Assembly (NCBI RefSeq): GCF_041949975.1
Contig: NZ_JBHFQG010000002.1
Location: 173,039 to 237,038, forward strand
Source: Alteribacillus sp041949975
Lineage (GTDB): Bacteria > Bacillota > Bacilli > Bacillales > Marinococcaceae
DNA length: 64,000 bases
Direction of reading: 5' to 3'
The notes below the pieces were generated by a model that saw only the letters and a program-made list of their open reading frames with translations, had not been told where the DNA came from and did not search any database. Positions 51,743 to 61,430 of this stretch are shown here, piece after piece (positions within the stretch are counted from its first letter, which is position 1; every line of letters begins with the position of its first letter). Made by a program: the position numbers and the translations under genes.

Positions 51743-53419
51743 ATGCAGCAGTTAATAAAAACATTAGACAGAATAGATAACAAAGGGTATAAAGCATACA
51801 ACGATATAAAGGGTACGTTTCAATTTCAAGATTTTCGTTTACATATGGACCATATCCAGGCGGATCCTTACGCAAGTCCTTCCCGTGCCCGTGTTGTGAT
51901 AAGCAGGAAGTCACTTGGGCTGGATAAGGATTGCGACAAAACGAGTGCCAGAAAAATTGCCACGATTGATTTTTTTGCAAAAGAAATTCAAACCGAGCTT
52001 AAAAAAAGAAATCAGCGAAACGCCATTGTCATTGACGGCCCTGGCCAAGAAATTATAGACCGAACAGCTGTGATGCTAAAAGAAAATGAAATAGACATCC
52101 GTCTATCGATCCATCTACCAGCAAGAGGAAGAACCATTTTAGGAAAACAAGCAAAACAGCGCCTGACAAAAGATTTACCTGAAATGTTAAATAGTGCAGT
52201 AAAACAATATAACAAACAGCATCTGCTGAACCAATTAGAGCTTTCTGACCAGCAGGAAGCCATTCGGGAGTATCTTAAGGAAAATAACTATATAACCTTT
52301 ATTGCCAATGGTTCTATTCTTCCAAGAGAAAGCGGGATCAGCAATAAACCTCTTCGTGACGATCACGTGGTTCCTTTTTATGCGCCTTCTTCTTTAGAAG
52401 TAGAAATAGAGCTGCCTCATCGTTCACCCATTAAGGGGATGGCCTTAAAAAGAGGCGTTAATATTATTGTCGGAGGAGGCTACCATGGTAAAAGTACACT
52501 TCTAGAAGCAGTGGAACGCGGGGTATATAATCACCGTGCCGGCGATGGAAGAGAATATGTGATTACGGACGAAACGGCAGCAAAAGTCCGTGCCGAAGAC
52601 GGACGAAGTGTAGCAGGAGTTAACATTTCTCCTTTTATTTCAAATTTGCCTATTCAAAAGGATACTCGTACTTTTACGACAGAAAATGCCAGCGGAAGTA
52701 CTTCTCAGGCAGCTAATATTATAGAAAGCTTAGAAGCAGGAACAAAATGTCTTCTAATGGATGAAGATACAAGTGCTACGAATTTTATGATCCGTGACGG
52801 CCGTATGCAGGCTCTTGTTGCGAAAGAAAAGGAACCAATTACGCCTTTTATTGATAAAGTAAAAGCATTATACGAAGAGCATGACGTTTCAACTATTCTC
52901 GTTGTAGGCGGTGCAGGAGACTATTTCGATGTAGCTGATTGTGTAGTGATGATGGAAGAGTACAAGCCAAAAGATGTGACAGAAGAAGCAAAAAATATTG
53001 TAAAACAATTTGGATCTGACCGGGAAAAAGAAGCTGGTGCCCAATTTGGAGAGGTGACAAACAGAACCATATTTACTTCAAGTTTCCATCCGAGAAAAGG
53101 AAAAAAAGAAAAAGTCAGTGCGAAAGGCCGCACGACAATTATGTATGGAAAGGATATTATTGACCTATCCGGGGTAGAACAGCTTGTTAACAGCAGTCAG
53201 ACGAACGCCATCGCCAATATGATTCGTCATGCATGTGCTGCTTTAGGAAAAGAAGCATCAATAGAAGAGATCCTGGCTTTTATTGAAAAGGACGTGAAAC
53301 AAAAAGGTCTCGACAGCGTTTCTCCATTCACCGGGAAACATCCTGGAGACATGGCAATGCCTCGAAGGTTTGAAGTCGCAGCAGCAATTAACCGCCATAG
53401 AGAACTTATCGTGAAATAA
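51743..53419 (+). CDS. Predicted ABC-class ATPase of unknown function
   Basis: 558-residue soluble protein of the family annotated as 'predicted ATPase of the ABC class' (Pfam ABC_ATPase, as I recall PF09818). It has no membrane segments. The nucleotide-binding core is in the middle: a Walker A-like GGGYHGKS at 244-251, an ABC-signature-like SGSTSQA at 317-323, and Walker B CLLMDEDTSATN with Asp340-Glu341. VVGGAGDYFDVAD follows. The N-terminal 240 residues have no recognised function. A distant homologue works in trypanosome mitochondrial RNA editing (MRB1590, from memory), which hints at RNA. GAAAGGAG precedes the ATG. It stands alone between korB and miaB, with terminators on both sides. 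Confidence 0.85.
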   Translation: MQQLIKTLDRIDNKGYKAYNDIKGTFQFQDFRLHMDHIQADPYASPSRARVVISRKSLGLDKDCDKTSARKIATIDFFAKEIQTELKKRNQRNAIVIDGPGQEIIDRTAVMLKENEIDIRLSIHLPARGRTILGKQAKQRLTKDLPEMLNSAVKQYNKQHLLNQLELSDQQEAIREYLKENNYITFIANGSILPRESGISNKPLRDDHVVPFYAPSSLEVEIELPHRSPIKGMALKRGVNIIVGGGYHGKSTLLEAVERGVYNHRAGDGREYVITDETAAKVRAEDGRSVAGVNISPFISNLPIQKDTRTFTTENASGSTSQAANIIESLEAGTKCLLMDEDTSATNFMIRDGRMQALVAKEKEPITPFIDKVKALYEEHDVSTILVVGGAGDYFDVADCVVMMEEYKPKDVTEEAKNIVKQFGSDREKEAGAQFGEVTNRTIFTSSFHPRKGKKEKVSAKGRTTIMYGKDIIDLSGVEQLVNSSQTNAIANMIRHACAALGKEASIEEILAFIEKDVKQKGLDSVSPFTGKHPGDMAMPRRFEVAAAINRHRELIVK

Positions 53420-53422
53420 ACG

Positions 53423-53464
53423 AGGAAAAGCGCACGGTATAAAAGCAGTGCGCTATTGTTTTCC
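53423..53464 (+). terminator. Terminator after the ABC-class ATPase gene
   Basis: AGGAAAAGCGCAC and GTGCGC...TTTTCCT pair as a two-part stem (GCGCAC with GTGCGC, then AGGAAAA with TTTTCCT). The T-tract is inside the outer arm. Confidence 0.65.
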
Positions 53465-53608
53465 TTGCCTATAGCAGGTATAATTTAAAATTGGACCTTC
53501 CATGTATCGCTCATATAACTTCATACTGTTCCTTGGGAGCAGATGTTCTAATATGGTATATAAATCCCAGCTTAATTTAAAAGAAATGGAAGAAAGGAGA
53601 GCTGGCTC

Positions 53609-55225
53609 ATGAATGAAGAACAACGAAAGCAGCAGCAAGGTGAATGGACCTCGCAGGATGCTTCTTCTAAAAATGATAAAAATTCATCAAAAGATTACAG
53701 TAAATATTTTGATTTCTCAAAAGCTCAAATGGAAGAAGACAGTAATGGAAAGCAATATATGAAAATCGGCGGCCGCAGTATTTTAATAAATGAACAGCCT
53801 GACTACAAGAAAGGAAAACGCCGCGGTAAAGAAGATGTAGAAGTACACTACAATTTCTCTATTCCATCTGAAATGCAGGGCATTGGAGCCGGGAAAAATT
53901 ATTTAATTCGTACCTACGGCTGCCAAATGAATTATCATGACACAGAAAATATGTCAGGTATTTTAGAAGAGATGGGTTTTTCTGAAACCGATAAGGCCGA
54001 GGACGCAGATGTTATTTTCTTAAATACATGTGCTATTCGTGAAAACGCAGAAAACAAAGTTTTTGGCGAAATCGGCAATTTAAAAACATTAAAGCGGGAA
54101 AAGCCGGAGTTGATTTTAGGCGTCTGCGGCTGTATGTCCCAGGAAGAATCCGTTGTTAACCGCATTATGCAAAAACACCAGCATATCGATTTAATTTTCG
54201 GTACTCATAATATCCACCGCGTTCCGCACCTTTTAAAAGATGCGATTCAAGGCAAAGAAATGGTAATTGAGGTATGGTCTAAAGAAGGTGACGTAGTTGA
54301 GAACATGCCTAGAAAACGTGCCGGTAAGACACAGGCCTGGGTAAATATAATGTATGGCTGTGACAAATTTTGTACGTATTGTATCGTACCATATACACGC
54401 GGAAAAGAAAGAAGCCGGCTTCCAGAAGACATCATAGCAGAAGTTAGAGACCTTGCCCGTCAAGGATATAAAGAAATTACACTTCTCGGACAAAATGTGA
54501 ATGCGTATGGAAAAGACCTGGATAGAGAATATGGGCTCGGTCACTTGATGGATGAGCTTCATAAAATTGATATTCCACGTATTCGATTTACAACCAGCCA
54601 CCCACGCGATTTTGATGATCACTTGGTTGAGGTGCTTTCCCAAGGCGGCAATTTGGTAGAGCATATTCACTTGCCGGTGCAGTCTGGGAATAATGCTGTG
54701 TTAAAGCTAATGGCCAGAAAATATACAAGAGAACAATATGTGGAGCTTGCTAGAAAAATAAAAGAAGCAATGCCTCACGCTTCCTTTACAACAGACCTTA
54801 TTGTAGGCTTTCCGAATGAAACGGAAGAACAGTTCCAGGATACTCTTTCTCTCGTGAAGGAGATGGACTATGATAGTGCCTTTACGTATATTTATTCTCC
54901 AAGAGACGGCACACCGGCAGCAAAAATGAAAGATAACGTACCGATGGATGTGAAAAAAGATCGTCTTGCCCGGTTGAATAAAGTAGTTAATGAAATTTCT
55001 GCCCGCCGCAATAAAGAACTGCAAGGGCAGATTGTAGAAGTTTTGGTGGAAGGGGAAAGCAAGAAAAATCCAGATATTCTCTCTGGAAGAACCCGTACTA
55101 ACAAACTCGTTAACTTCCGCGGGCCTAAATCCTGTATAGGTGAAATAGTTTATACGAAGATTACAGAGGCGAAAACGTGGACACTTGACGGGGAAATGGT
55201 GGAAATGGCTGAGGTGAATAAATAA
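53609..55225 (+). CDS. miaB: tRNA-2-methylthio-N6-dimethylallyladenosine synthase
   Basis: Radical-SAM methylthiotransferase modifying A37 of tRNAs after MiaA (encoded at 62.6 kb). 538 residues, about 30 longer than B. subtilis MiaB owing to a Lys/Gln/Ser-rich N-terminal tail. UPF0004 domain cysteines are in RTYGCQMN, LNTCAIRE and GVCGCM. The radical-SAM CxxxCxxC is GCDKFCTYCIVPYTRG, and a C-terminal TRAM domain ends the protein. GAAAGGAG precedes the ATG. The stop codon shares a base with the ricA start. Confidence 0.96.
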   Translation: MNEEQRKQQQGEWTSQDASSKNDKNSSKDYSKYFDFSKAQMEEDSNGKQYMKIGGRSILINEQPDYKKGKRRGKEDVEVHYNFSIPSEMQGIGAGKNYLIRTYGCQMNYHDTENMSGILEEMGFSETDKAEDADVIFLNTCAIRENAENKVFGEIGNLKTLKREKPELILGVCGCMSQEESVVNRIMQKHQHIDLIFGTHNIHRVPHLLKDAIQGKEMVIEVWSKEGDVVENMPRKRAGKTQAWVNIMYGCDKFCTYCIVPYTRGKERSRLPEDIIAEVRDLARQGYKEITLLGQNVNAYGKDLDREYGLGHLMDELHKIDIPRIRFTTSHPRDFDDHLVEVLSQGGNLVEHIHLPVQSGNNAVLKLMARKYTREQYVELARKIKEAMPHASFTTDLIVGFPNETEEQFQDTLSLVKEMDYDSAFTYIYSPRDGTPAAKMKDNVPMDVKKDRLARLNKVVNEISARRNKELQGQIVEVLVEGESKKNPDILSGRTRTNKLVNFRGPKSCIGEIVYTKITEAKTWTLDGEMVEMAEVNK

Positions 55226-55656
55226 TGAGCGACACAGTTTACTCCAAGAAAGAAGTACTTGATAAAGCGAAAGAGCTGGGGAAGTTAATTTCTGAAACAG
55301 AAGAGGTAGACTTCTTTAAAAGAGCCGAAGCGCAAATTAATAAAAACATTAAAGTCCAAGAGCTGATAGGTAAAATAAAAAATAAGCAGAAACAAGCCGT
55401 GAATCTGCAGCATTATGAAAAGCATGAGGCGTTAAAACAGGTTGAAAAAGAAATTGATGAGCTTAATAAAGAAATTGATGACATTCCGTTAGTGCAGGAA
55501 TTTAAACAGAGCCAAAAGGATGTCAATCATCTGCTTCAGCTCGTTTCTACTACTATTTCTAACACGGTGACAGATGAAATCATTGAGTCAACGGGCGGAG
55601 ATAAATTAAAAGGTACTACAAACAAAAGTCCTTTTATCGATATCAAAAATAGCTGA
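55225..55656 (+). CDS. ricA: RicA (YmcA), Y-complex / RNase Y specificity subunit
   Basis: 143-residue helical DUF964-type protein (SETEEVDFFKRAEAQIN, QKQAVNLQHYEKHEALKQVEKEIDEL, LLQLVSTTISN). In B. subtilis RicA, RicF and RicT form a complex that steers RNase Y and promotes biofilm, competence and sporulation. The start overlaps the miaB stop (TAATG). The protein contains no cysteine at all: the C-terminal tail ends in SPFIDIKNS, where the B. subtilis protein has a Cys near the end that is reported to help bind an iron-sulfur cluster. Confidence 0.93.
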   Translation: MSDTVYSKKEVLDKAKELGKLISETEEVDFFKRAEAQINKNIKVQELIGKIKNKQKQAVNLQHYEKHEALKQVEKEIDELNKEIDDIPLVQEFKQSQKDVNHLLQLVSTTISNTVTDEIIESTGGDKLKGTTNKSPFIDIKNS

Positions 55657-55663
55657 CTAATCC

Positions 55664-55699
55664 GGGCTGTCCCATGAGTAAATCAGGGACAGCTCTTTT
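55664..55699 (+). terminator. miaB-ricA terminator
   Basis: GGGCTGTCCC at 55664-55673 pairs with GGGACAGCTC at 55686-55695, followed by TTTT. Confidence 0.85.
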
Positions 55700-55812
55700 A
55701 TATATGGAATGGGTATGATATGTTATTCCCATTTACAAAATTTCACGTACCGTATTTAATAGACATATATTTCAAAGACAACTAATAAATATAAAGTAAA
55801 AGAGCCGCGCAC

Positions 55813-55880
55813 ATTAGAAAAACTTGGCTTGCCGCCAAGTTCAAATGGCGGAAGCCTTAATTTTTACTTATACTTTATTC
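55813..55880 (-). repeat. 97-bp-type intergenic repeat, inverted copy at 55.8 kb
   Basis: Read on the - strand it gives GGCTTCCGCC, then ACTTGGCGGCAAGCCAAGTT and TTTCTAAT. These are the two hairpins and right end of the family, preceded by an ATAAAGTATAAGTAAAAA stretch similar to the left part of the reference copy. It is the only copy in this orientation. The 387-base ricA-cotE gap otherwise holds the ricA terminator and an AT-rich cotE upstream region. Confidence 0.6.
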
Positions 55881-56043
55881 CTTAAACTGTCATAAAGTAT
55901 AAGAAAAGTACAAGTGACATACCTGCAAGCACGGCTGAATAAAATTGACAACATAGACGTTTGCCATGCATATAGTTAAACATGAATGGTTGTGAATGCA
56001 TCTTAGAGCTGGTGTTTTTCATGTTTGAAAAGGAGGGTACTAC

Positions 56044-56613
56044 ATGCCATCGGAAAAAGATAAGGCACAATATCGGGAGATTGTAACAAAAGCCGTGTGT
56101 GGAAAAGGGAAAAAGCATTGCAAAGACACTCATGTCGTAAAGCCGCCACAAAAGCCAACAAGTATTTTAGGGTGCTGGATTATTAATCATGAGTACGAAG
56201 CAGACAGAAAAGGAGATTCTATTGAAATTATTGGCAGCTATGACATTAATGTCTGGTACTCGTATGATGAAAACACAAAAACAGATGTGACTTCAGAAAA
56301 TGTGACATACTCTGAAGTTGTACCTCTTGCGATGAAACAAAAAGAGATGATCGGTGATGAAGTCGATATCATCGCTAGAACTATTAAGCAGCCGAATACC
56401 TTAGAAGCATCTATTGGGGAAAAAGGAAAAGAAGTCAAAGTGGACGTCGAAAAAGAATTTTCGGCTGAATTAGTAGGAGAAACGAAAGTCTGTATTCAAA
56501 TTCACCCTGACGCTGAAGATGATGATTACAAAAATATTAATTGGGATGAACAGGTTTCAGATGAAGAGCTGAAAAAAATTGACACAGATTTTCTAGATGA
56601 AAAAAAACAATAA
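56044..56613 (+). CDS. cotE: Outer spore coat morphogenetic protein CotE
   Basis: Directs assembly of the outer coat around the forespore. 189 residues; family blocks YREIVTKAVCGKGKK, PTSILGCWIINHEYEAD, SYDINVWYSYDENTKTDV and SAELVGETKVCIQI are clear. The C-terminus is acidic as in B. subtilis. AAAAGGAGGG precedes the ATG. Possible mother-cell promoter fragments exist upstream (CATACCTG near 55918, CATATAGTT near 55968) but none fits SigE or SigK well enough to call. Confidence 0.95.
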   Translation: MPSEKDKAQYREIVTKAVCGKGKKHCKDTHVVKPPQKPTSILGCWIINHEYEADRKGDSIEIIGSYDINVWYSYDENTKTDVTSENVTYSEVVPLAMKQKEMIGDEVDIIARTIKQPNTLEASIGEKGKEVKVDVEKEFSAELVGETKVCIQIHPDAEDDDYKNINWDEQVSDEELKKIDTDFLDEKKQ

Positions 56614-56626
56614 TTACATGTTTAGC

Positions 56627-56668
56627 GGCCAGGCTTGCGTTAGTACGTGAGACTGGCTGAATTTTTTC
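56627..56668 (+). terminator. Possible cotE terminator
   Basis: GGCCAG pairs with CTGGCT around an imperfect inner stem, followed by GAATTTTTT; an overlapping GGCTGA/CTCAGCC hairpin also exists. Moderate. Confidence 0.45.
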
Positions 56669-56691
56669 TCAGCCTTAAAGCTTCTGCTGTA

Positions 56692-56700
56692 TGATATAAT
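56692..56700 (+). promoter_or_regulatory. Extended -10 promoter for mutSL
   Basis: TGATATAAT: perfect TATAAT at 56695-56700 with an extended -10 TG, 48 bases before mutS. No good -35. Confidence 0.5.
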
Positions 56701-56748
56701 AAACAATAGGTTTTTACAGGTATACAATCAATTGCTGGAGGAATAAAA

Positions 56749-59397
56749 GTGGCACAAGAAACACCCATGATAAAGCAATATAAACAAGTGAAATCAGAAT
56801 ATGAAGATGCTTTTTTATTTTTTCGGCTCGGTGATTTTTATGAGCTTTTTTTTGATGATGCAATAAAAGCAGCAAGAGAATTAGAAATCACCTTGACTAA
56901 ACGAGGAAGTAAAAATGAACAGGACATACCTATGTGCGGAGTACCTTATCATTCCGCTGAACAATACATATCCACTTTAATAGAGAAAGGTTACAAAATT
57001 GCGATCTGTGAACAGGTAGAAGATCCGAAAACGGCTAAAGGAGTCGTTAAAAGAGAAGTTGTACAGCTGATTACACCAGGAACTGTGATGGAGGGAAAGG
57101 CTATACAAGCGAAAGAAAATAATTTTATTGCTGCTTTGTATCCATTTGAAGATGGAACCGCTGCTTTTATAAAAGCAGATTTAACAACTGGAGAAACTGC
57201 AGCAGCCATGCTTGGAGAACAGCATAGCGAATGGGAACGAGAAATATTAAGGTCTGATATTAAAGAATTAGTGGCTCCGCCTGACTTTAAAGAAGACATG
57301 CTGGCTGGTTCCTCTGTCTTGTTTTCGATCGAAACTTCTGAGGAGCTGCGGCCGGAATTTGAAAAGCTTTGCACGCATTGGGCCAACGAAAAATTAAAAA
57401 AAGCTGTCGCTATTTTGACAAACTATTTTAAACGAACGCAAAAACGAGCTTTATCTCATTTGCAGCCCGTTCAAATTTACAACCCAAATGAATATATGCA
57501 GCTTGATTTGCATTCCCGCCGCAATTTAGAATTAACCGAATCGCTGAGGGAAAAAAAGAGAAAAGGTTCTCTCCTATGGCTGATGGATCAGACTGTGACT
57601 GCAATGGGCGGCAGACTTGCCAAAAAATGGCTGGAAGAGCCATTATTAAACGTAGATACCATTCGAAAAAGACAATCTCTGGTAGAGTCCTTACTAGACC
57701 AGTATTTTGAACGAGAAGAATTAAGAGAAAAGCTACGTCATGTATATGATTTAGAAAGACTTGCAGGAAAAACCTCGTACGGAAACGTAAACGCGCGTGA
57801 GCTTGTACAGCTGCGCAGGTCCCTCCAGGAGCTACCTGATATTTTTGCTTTATTAAGGAGCTTGAATAATGATTATGTGGACGAGTTATTAGAGGAAGCG
57901 GAAGAATTTAATGACCTTCGTCAGCTGCTTGAAGACAGCCTCGTGGAAGATCCTCCTCTGTCCATCACAGACGGAGGCATTATAAGAAGTGGATATCATA
58001 CACAGCTGGATGAGTATAAAGAAGCCAGCACTAATGGGAAAGAATGGATTTCGAGACTTGAGCAGAAAGAACGGGAAGAAACTGGTATTAAGTCCTTGAA
58101 GGTGGGTTTTAATAAAGTCTTTGGTTATTATATTGAGGTAACGAAACCAAATATTCCCTCTCTTCCGGAAGGGCGCTATGAAAGAAAACAAACTTTAACA
58201 AATGCGGAACGCTTTATAACCCCGGAATTAAAAGAAAAAGAATCTCTTATTCTAGGAGCAGAAGAAAATAGCACAGAGCTTGAATATCAATTATTTTTAG
58301 AACTTCGGGAAAAAGTGAAAGAGTTTATTCAGAGCCTTCAAAATACAGCACGAATTATCAGTGAAATCGATGTTCTGCAAGGTTTTGCCGTTGTTAGTGA
58401 ACAAAACCAGTATGTAAAGCCTGATTTCTCAACAAACCGTACTCTTAATATCCAGGAAGGCCGTCATCCCGTTGTAGAGCACATGTTGGAACATGGTGAT
58501 TACGTTGCAAATCATATTACGATGAACGAAAACCGGGAAATGCTTCTGATAACGGGGCCGAATATGGCCGGGAAAAGCACATATATGCGCCAGGCTGCAC
58601 TAATTGCTGTAATGGCACAAACTGGCTGTTTTGTACCTGCAGCCCATGCGAACCTTCCTGTATTTGATCAGATTTTCACACGCATAGGAGCAGCTGATGA
58701 TTTAGCATCCGGACAGAGTACGTTTATGGTTGAAATGCTTGAAACAAAACATGCTCTCTCCAAAGCAACACCGGACAGTTTGATTTTACTTGATGAAATA
58801 GGAAGAGGAACGTCAACTTATGATGGAATGGCGCTCGCTCAATCAATTGTAGAATATATTCATGATCATGTTGGAGCTAAAACACTATTTTCCACCCATT
58901 ATCATGAACTTACTACTTTGGAAGAGACTATGCCAAAGCTTCAAAATGTGCACGTTCGAGCTGTAGAAGAGGCGGGAGAAATTGTATTTTTGCATAAAGT
59001 AGAAGAGGGAAAAGCAGACCGGAGTTACGGCATTTACGTTGCAAAGCTGGCTGAACTGCCACAAGACGTTCTTACAAGAGCCGAAACTCTTCTCACTGAG
59101 TTTGAGCAAGCAGCCCCTCCTCAAAATCATTTTTCATCATCTGTATCAGAGAAATTTTACGAAGAAAATCAGATAGAATTTCAGCATGCTGCTTCTTCAA
59201 AACGAGTAAGCGTATCCGCAGAAGAAAAACCAGAACAGCTCAGTTTATTTCAAACCGATAACGAATGGACAGAGTCTACCTTTGATAAAAACGCTGAAGC
59301 AGTAATGAAAGAAATTAAAAATACAGATGTTTTGCGCTTGTCACCAATGGAAGCACTCGAAGTACTGTATAAATTCCAACGTAAGCTGCGTTCATAA
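56749..59397 (+). CDS. mutS: DNA mismatch repair protein MutS
   Basis: Mismatch-recognition ATPase. 882 residues. The N-terminal mismatch-binding motif is present (FFRLGDFYELF, with the Phe-x-Glu-like clamp region). Walker A GPNMAGKS is at 603-610, and Walker B with LILLDEIGRGTSTYDG and the FSTHYHELT histidine follow. The region after residue 800 is a variable linker with a beta-clamp-type QLSLF motif, then a C-terminal helical segment. The start is GTG at 56749 with GGAGGA upstream. mutL follows after 28 bases. Confidence 0.97.
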   Translation: MAQETPMIKQYKQVKSEYEDAFLFFRLGDFYELFFDDAIKAARELEITLTKRGSKNEQDIPMCGVPYHSAEQYISTLIEKGYKIAICEQVEDPKTAKGVVKREVVQLITPGTVMEGKAIQAKENNFIAALYPFEDGTAAFIKADLTTGETAAAMLGEQHSEWEREILRSDIKELVAPPDFKEDMLAGSSVLFSIETSEELRPEFEKLCTHWANEKLKKAVAILTNYFKRTQKRALSHLQPVQIYNPNEYMQLDLHSRRNLELTESLREKKRKGSLLWLMDQTVTAMGGRLAKKWLEEPLLNVDTIRKRQSLVESLLDQYFEREELREKLRHVYDLERLAGKTSYGNVNARELVQLRRSLQELPDIFALLRSLNNDYVDELLEEAEEFNDLRQLLEDSLVEDPPLSITDGGIIRSGYHTQLDEYKEASTNGKEWISRLEQKEREETGIKSLKVGFNKVFGYYIEVTKPNIPSLPEGRYERKQTLTNAERFITPELKEKESLILGAEENSTELEYQLFLELREKVKEFIQSLQNTARIISEIDVLQGFAVVSEQNQYVKPDFSTNRTLNIQEGRHPVVEHMLEHGDYVANHITMNENREMLLITGPNMAGKSTYMRQAALIAVMAQTGCFVPAAHANLPVFDQIFTRIGAADDLASGQSTFMVEMLETKHALSKATPDSLILLDEIGRGTSTYDGMALAQSIVEYIHDHVGAKTLFSTHYHELTTLEETMPKLQNVHVRAVEEAGEIVFLHKVEEGKADRSYGIYVAKLAELPQDVLTRAETLLTEFEQAAPPQNHFSSSVSEKFYEENQIEFQHAASSKRVSVSAEEKPEQLSLFQTDNEWTESTFDKNAEAVMKEIKNTDVLRLSPMEALEVLYKFQRKLRS

Positions 59398-59425
59398 TGA
59401 CAAAATGAAAGGAGGATAATGGAAC

Positions 59426-61321
59426 ATGTCTTCGGTAAAAAAGCTTTCCGATGATCTTTCTAATAAAATTGCAGCGGGGGAAGTAGTAGAACGTCCAGCT
59501 TCCGTCGTAAAAGAACTAACGGAAAATGCGATTGATGCGGATAGCACACGAATTGATATTCAAGTTGAAGAAGGCGGCTTATCGGAAATTAGGGTGGCTG
59601 ATAACGGAAAAGGCATGACTAAAGAAGATGCCGAATTAGCATTTTTACGGCATGCTACGAGTAAAATCCAAACAGAGAAAGACTTATTTCATATTTCTAC
59701 ATTAGGCTTTCGAGGTGAAGCTTTACCGAGTATTGCCGCCGTGTCCAACCTTAATTTAGAAACAGGAACCGGAAAAGGTGCCGGTACGCTTATTCGTTAT
59801 CAGGGCGGAAAAAGAATTGCTTTCTCTTCTGCGAAAAGTAGACGAGGAACAGAGATAACTGTTAGAGATTTATTTTTTAATACGCCGGCCAGGCTGAAGT
59901 ATATGAAAACGATCAATACGGAAATTGGGAATATAAGTGATGTGGTCAATCGACTTGCCCTGGCCAATCCTTCTGTTTCTTTTCGATTAATGCATAATAA
60001 GAAGCAGCTTCTTTTTTCAAATGGAAATGGAGATATTAGAGCAGTTATTGCTGCAATATATGGACGCCGTACGGCTCAAAATTTTCTTTCCATTCAAGAA
60101 AATTCGGTTGATTACAAAGTAGAAGGCTTTGTGGCGAAACCAGAAATAAATCGAGCATCAAGGCAGTATATTTCTACTTTTATTAATGGAAGGTACGTAA
60201 GGCATTTTCCGCTTACGAAAGCAATCGAAAATGCGTTTCATACTCTGCTTCCAATAGGAAGATACCCATTGGCAGTTATTCATATTCATATGGACCCTGT
60301 TTTAATAGACGTTAACGTTCACCCTTCGAAGCTTGAAGTGCGTCTAAGTAAAGAAAAAGAGCTTACAGATGTGCTCGAAAAAGCTATTAGAGCTGAGCTT
60401 TTCGAAGAACAACTTATTCCAGAGGTAGATCAAAAACGAGGAAAAAACGCAGGCAGTGAACAACTTCATCTATCCTTTTCAGAAAATAACACGCAAAAAC
60501 AGCCGCGGAAAGATCAGCCAAGCCCGAATAAGGAATTCACTTCCTACGATCGTGAACCAGAAAAATCATTCTTAACTGCTGAAACACCTGTAGAAGATGA
60601 TTATGCAGTAAATGAAATGGAAGCAGTGGAAGAACGAAAGGATGTTGAGCTGGTAATTAACGATATTGCACACGAGACGCAAGCAGCCAATTTGGAAGAA
60701 CCCGCGGGCACAATGAAAAAAGAAACAATTAAAGATAAGAGGGTCCCGGAGCTTGAAATTATAGGCCAAATGCATGGAACCTATATTTTAGCTCAAAATG
60801 AAAAAGGATTGTATATTGTTGACCAGCACGCCGCTCAAGAAAGAATATTTTATGAGTATTTCAGAGGCAAAATCGGCGAGACACATCCTCACTTGCAGGA
60901 TCTTATTGTACCAATAACATTTGAAGTGTCACCGGAAGAAGAGCTCCTGCTGCAATCTCATAAAAAAGATCTTGAAGATGTGGGGGTTTTTTTAGAGCCG
61001 TTTGGTTATCGTACCTACAGAGTGAGTGCCCATCCTTCATGGTTTCCATCTGGTCAAGAAGAAAGTACAATTCGGGAATTATTTCAGCAGTTAATGGAAG
61101 ACAAAAAAATCAGCATCCATAAATTAAGAGAAGAAGCCGCAATTTTAATGTCTTGTAAAGCTGCTATTAAAGCCAATCGATTTCTAAGAGCTGATGAAAT
61201 AAATGCTCTCATGGACCGGCTCCGCCAATGTGAAGTGCCGTTTACATGCCCGCACGGCCGCCCGATTATTATCCACTTCTCGAGTTATGACATGGAAAAA
61301 ATGTTTAAACGTGTGATGTAA
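59426..61321 (+). CDS. mutL: DNA mismatch repair protein MutL
   Basis: GHKL ATPase and latent endonuclease. 631 residues. N-terminal motifs are ELTENAIDADS, VADNGKGM and THGFRGEAL-type TLGFRGEALPS, with GTEITVRDLFFNTPAR. An acidic, poorly conserved linker runs from about 340 to 440. The C-terminal endonuclease motif DQHAAQERIFYE at 466-477 fits DQHA(x2)E(x4)E, so this MutL is of the nicking type found in organisms without MutH. CPHGRP is near the C-terminus. AAAGGAGG precedes the ATG. Confidence 0.97.
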   Translation: MSSVKKLSDDLSNKIAAGEVVERPASVVKELTENAIDADSTRIDIQVEEGGLSEIRVADNGKGMTKEDAELAFLRHATSKIQTEKDLFHISTLGFRGEALPSIAAVSNLNLETGTGKGAGTLIRYQGGKRIAFSSAKSRRGTEITVRDLFFNTPARLKYMKTINTEIGNISDVVNRLALANPSVSFRLMHNKKQLLFSNGNGDIRAVIAAIYGRRTAQNFLSIQENSVDYKVEGFVAKPEINRASRQYISTFINGRYVRHFPLTKAIENAFHTLLPIGRYPLAVIHIHMDPVLIDVNVHPSKLEVRLSKEKELTDVLEKAIRAELFEEQLIPEVDQKRGKNAGSEQLHLSFSENNTQKQPRKDQPSPNKEFTSYDREPEKSFLTAETPVEDDYAVNEMEAVEERKDVELVINDIAHETQAANLEEPAGTMKKETIKDKRVPELEIIGQMHGTYILAQNEKGLYIVDQHAAQERIFYEYFRGKIGETHPHLQDLIVPITFEVSPEEELLLQSHKKDLEDVGVFLEPFGYRTYRVSAHPSWFPSGQEESTIRELFQQLMEDKKISIHKLREEAAILMSCKAAIKANRFLRADEINALMDRLRQCEVPFTCPHGRPIIIHFSSYDMEKMFKRVM

Positions 61322-61389
61322 ATACCAAAGCTGCCAATAAAATGTTTACATCTTCGTCACAATTTCGAGAAATATTAATGATAATGCCA

Positions 61390-61398
61390 TGTTATAAT
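61390..61398 (+). promoter_or_regulatory. Extended -10 promoter for the small membrane protein gene
   Basis: TGTTATAAT: perfect TATAAT at 61393-61398 with extended -10 TG, 33 bases before the small gene at 61431. Confidence 0.5.
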
Positions 61399-61430
61399 TC
61401 ATGCAAAAGCTGGTGAAGGGGAGTTTATGC

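Noticed and set aside
55900..55980. SigE or SigK promoter for cotE (CATACCTG, CATATAGTT)
   Set aside because: Partner -35 elements are poor and the SigK -10 spacing is off by one; cotE is surely sporulation-controlled but the site cannot be fixed by eye.
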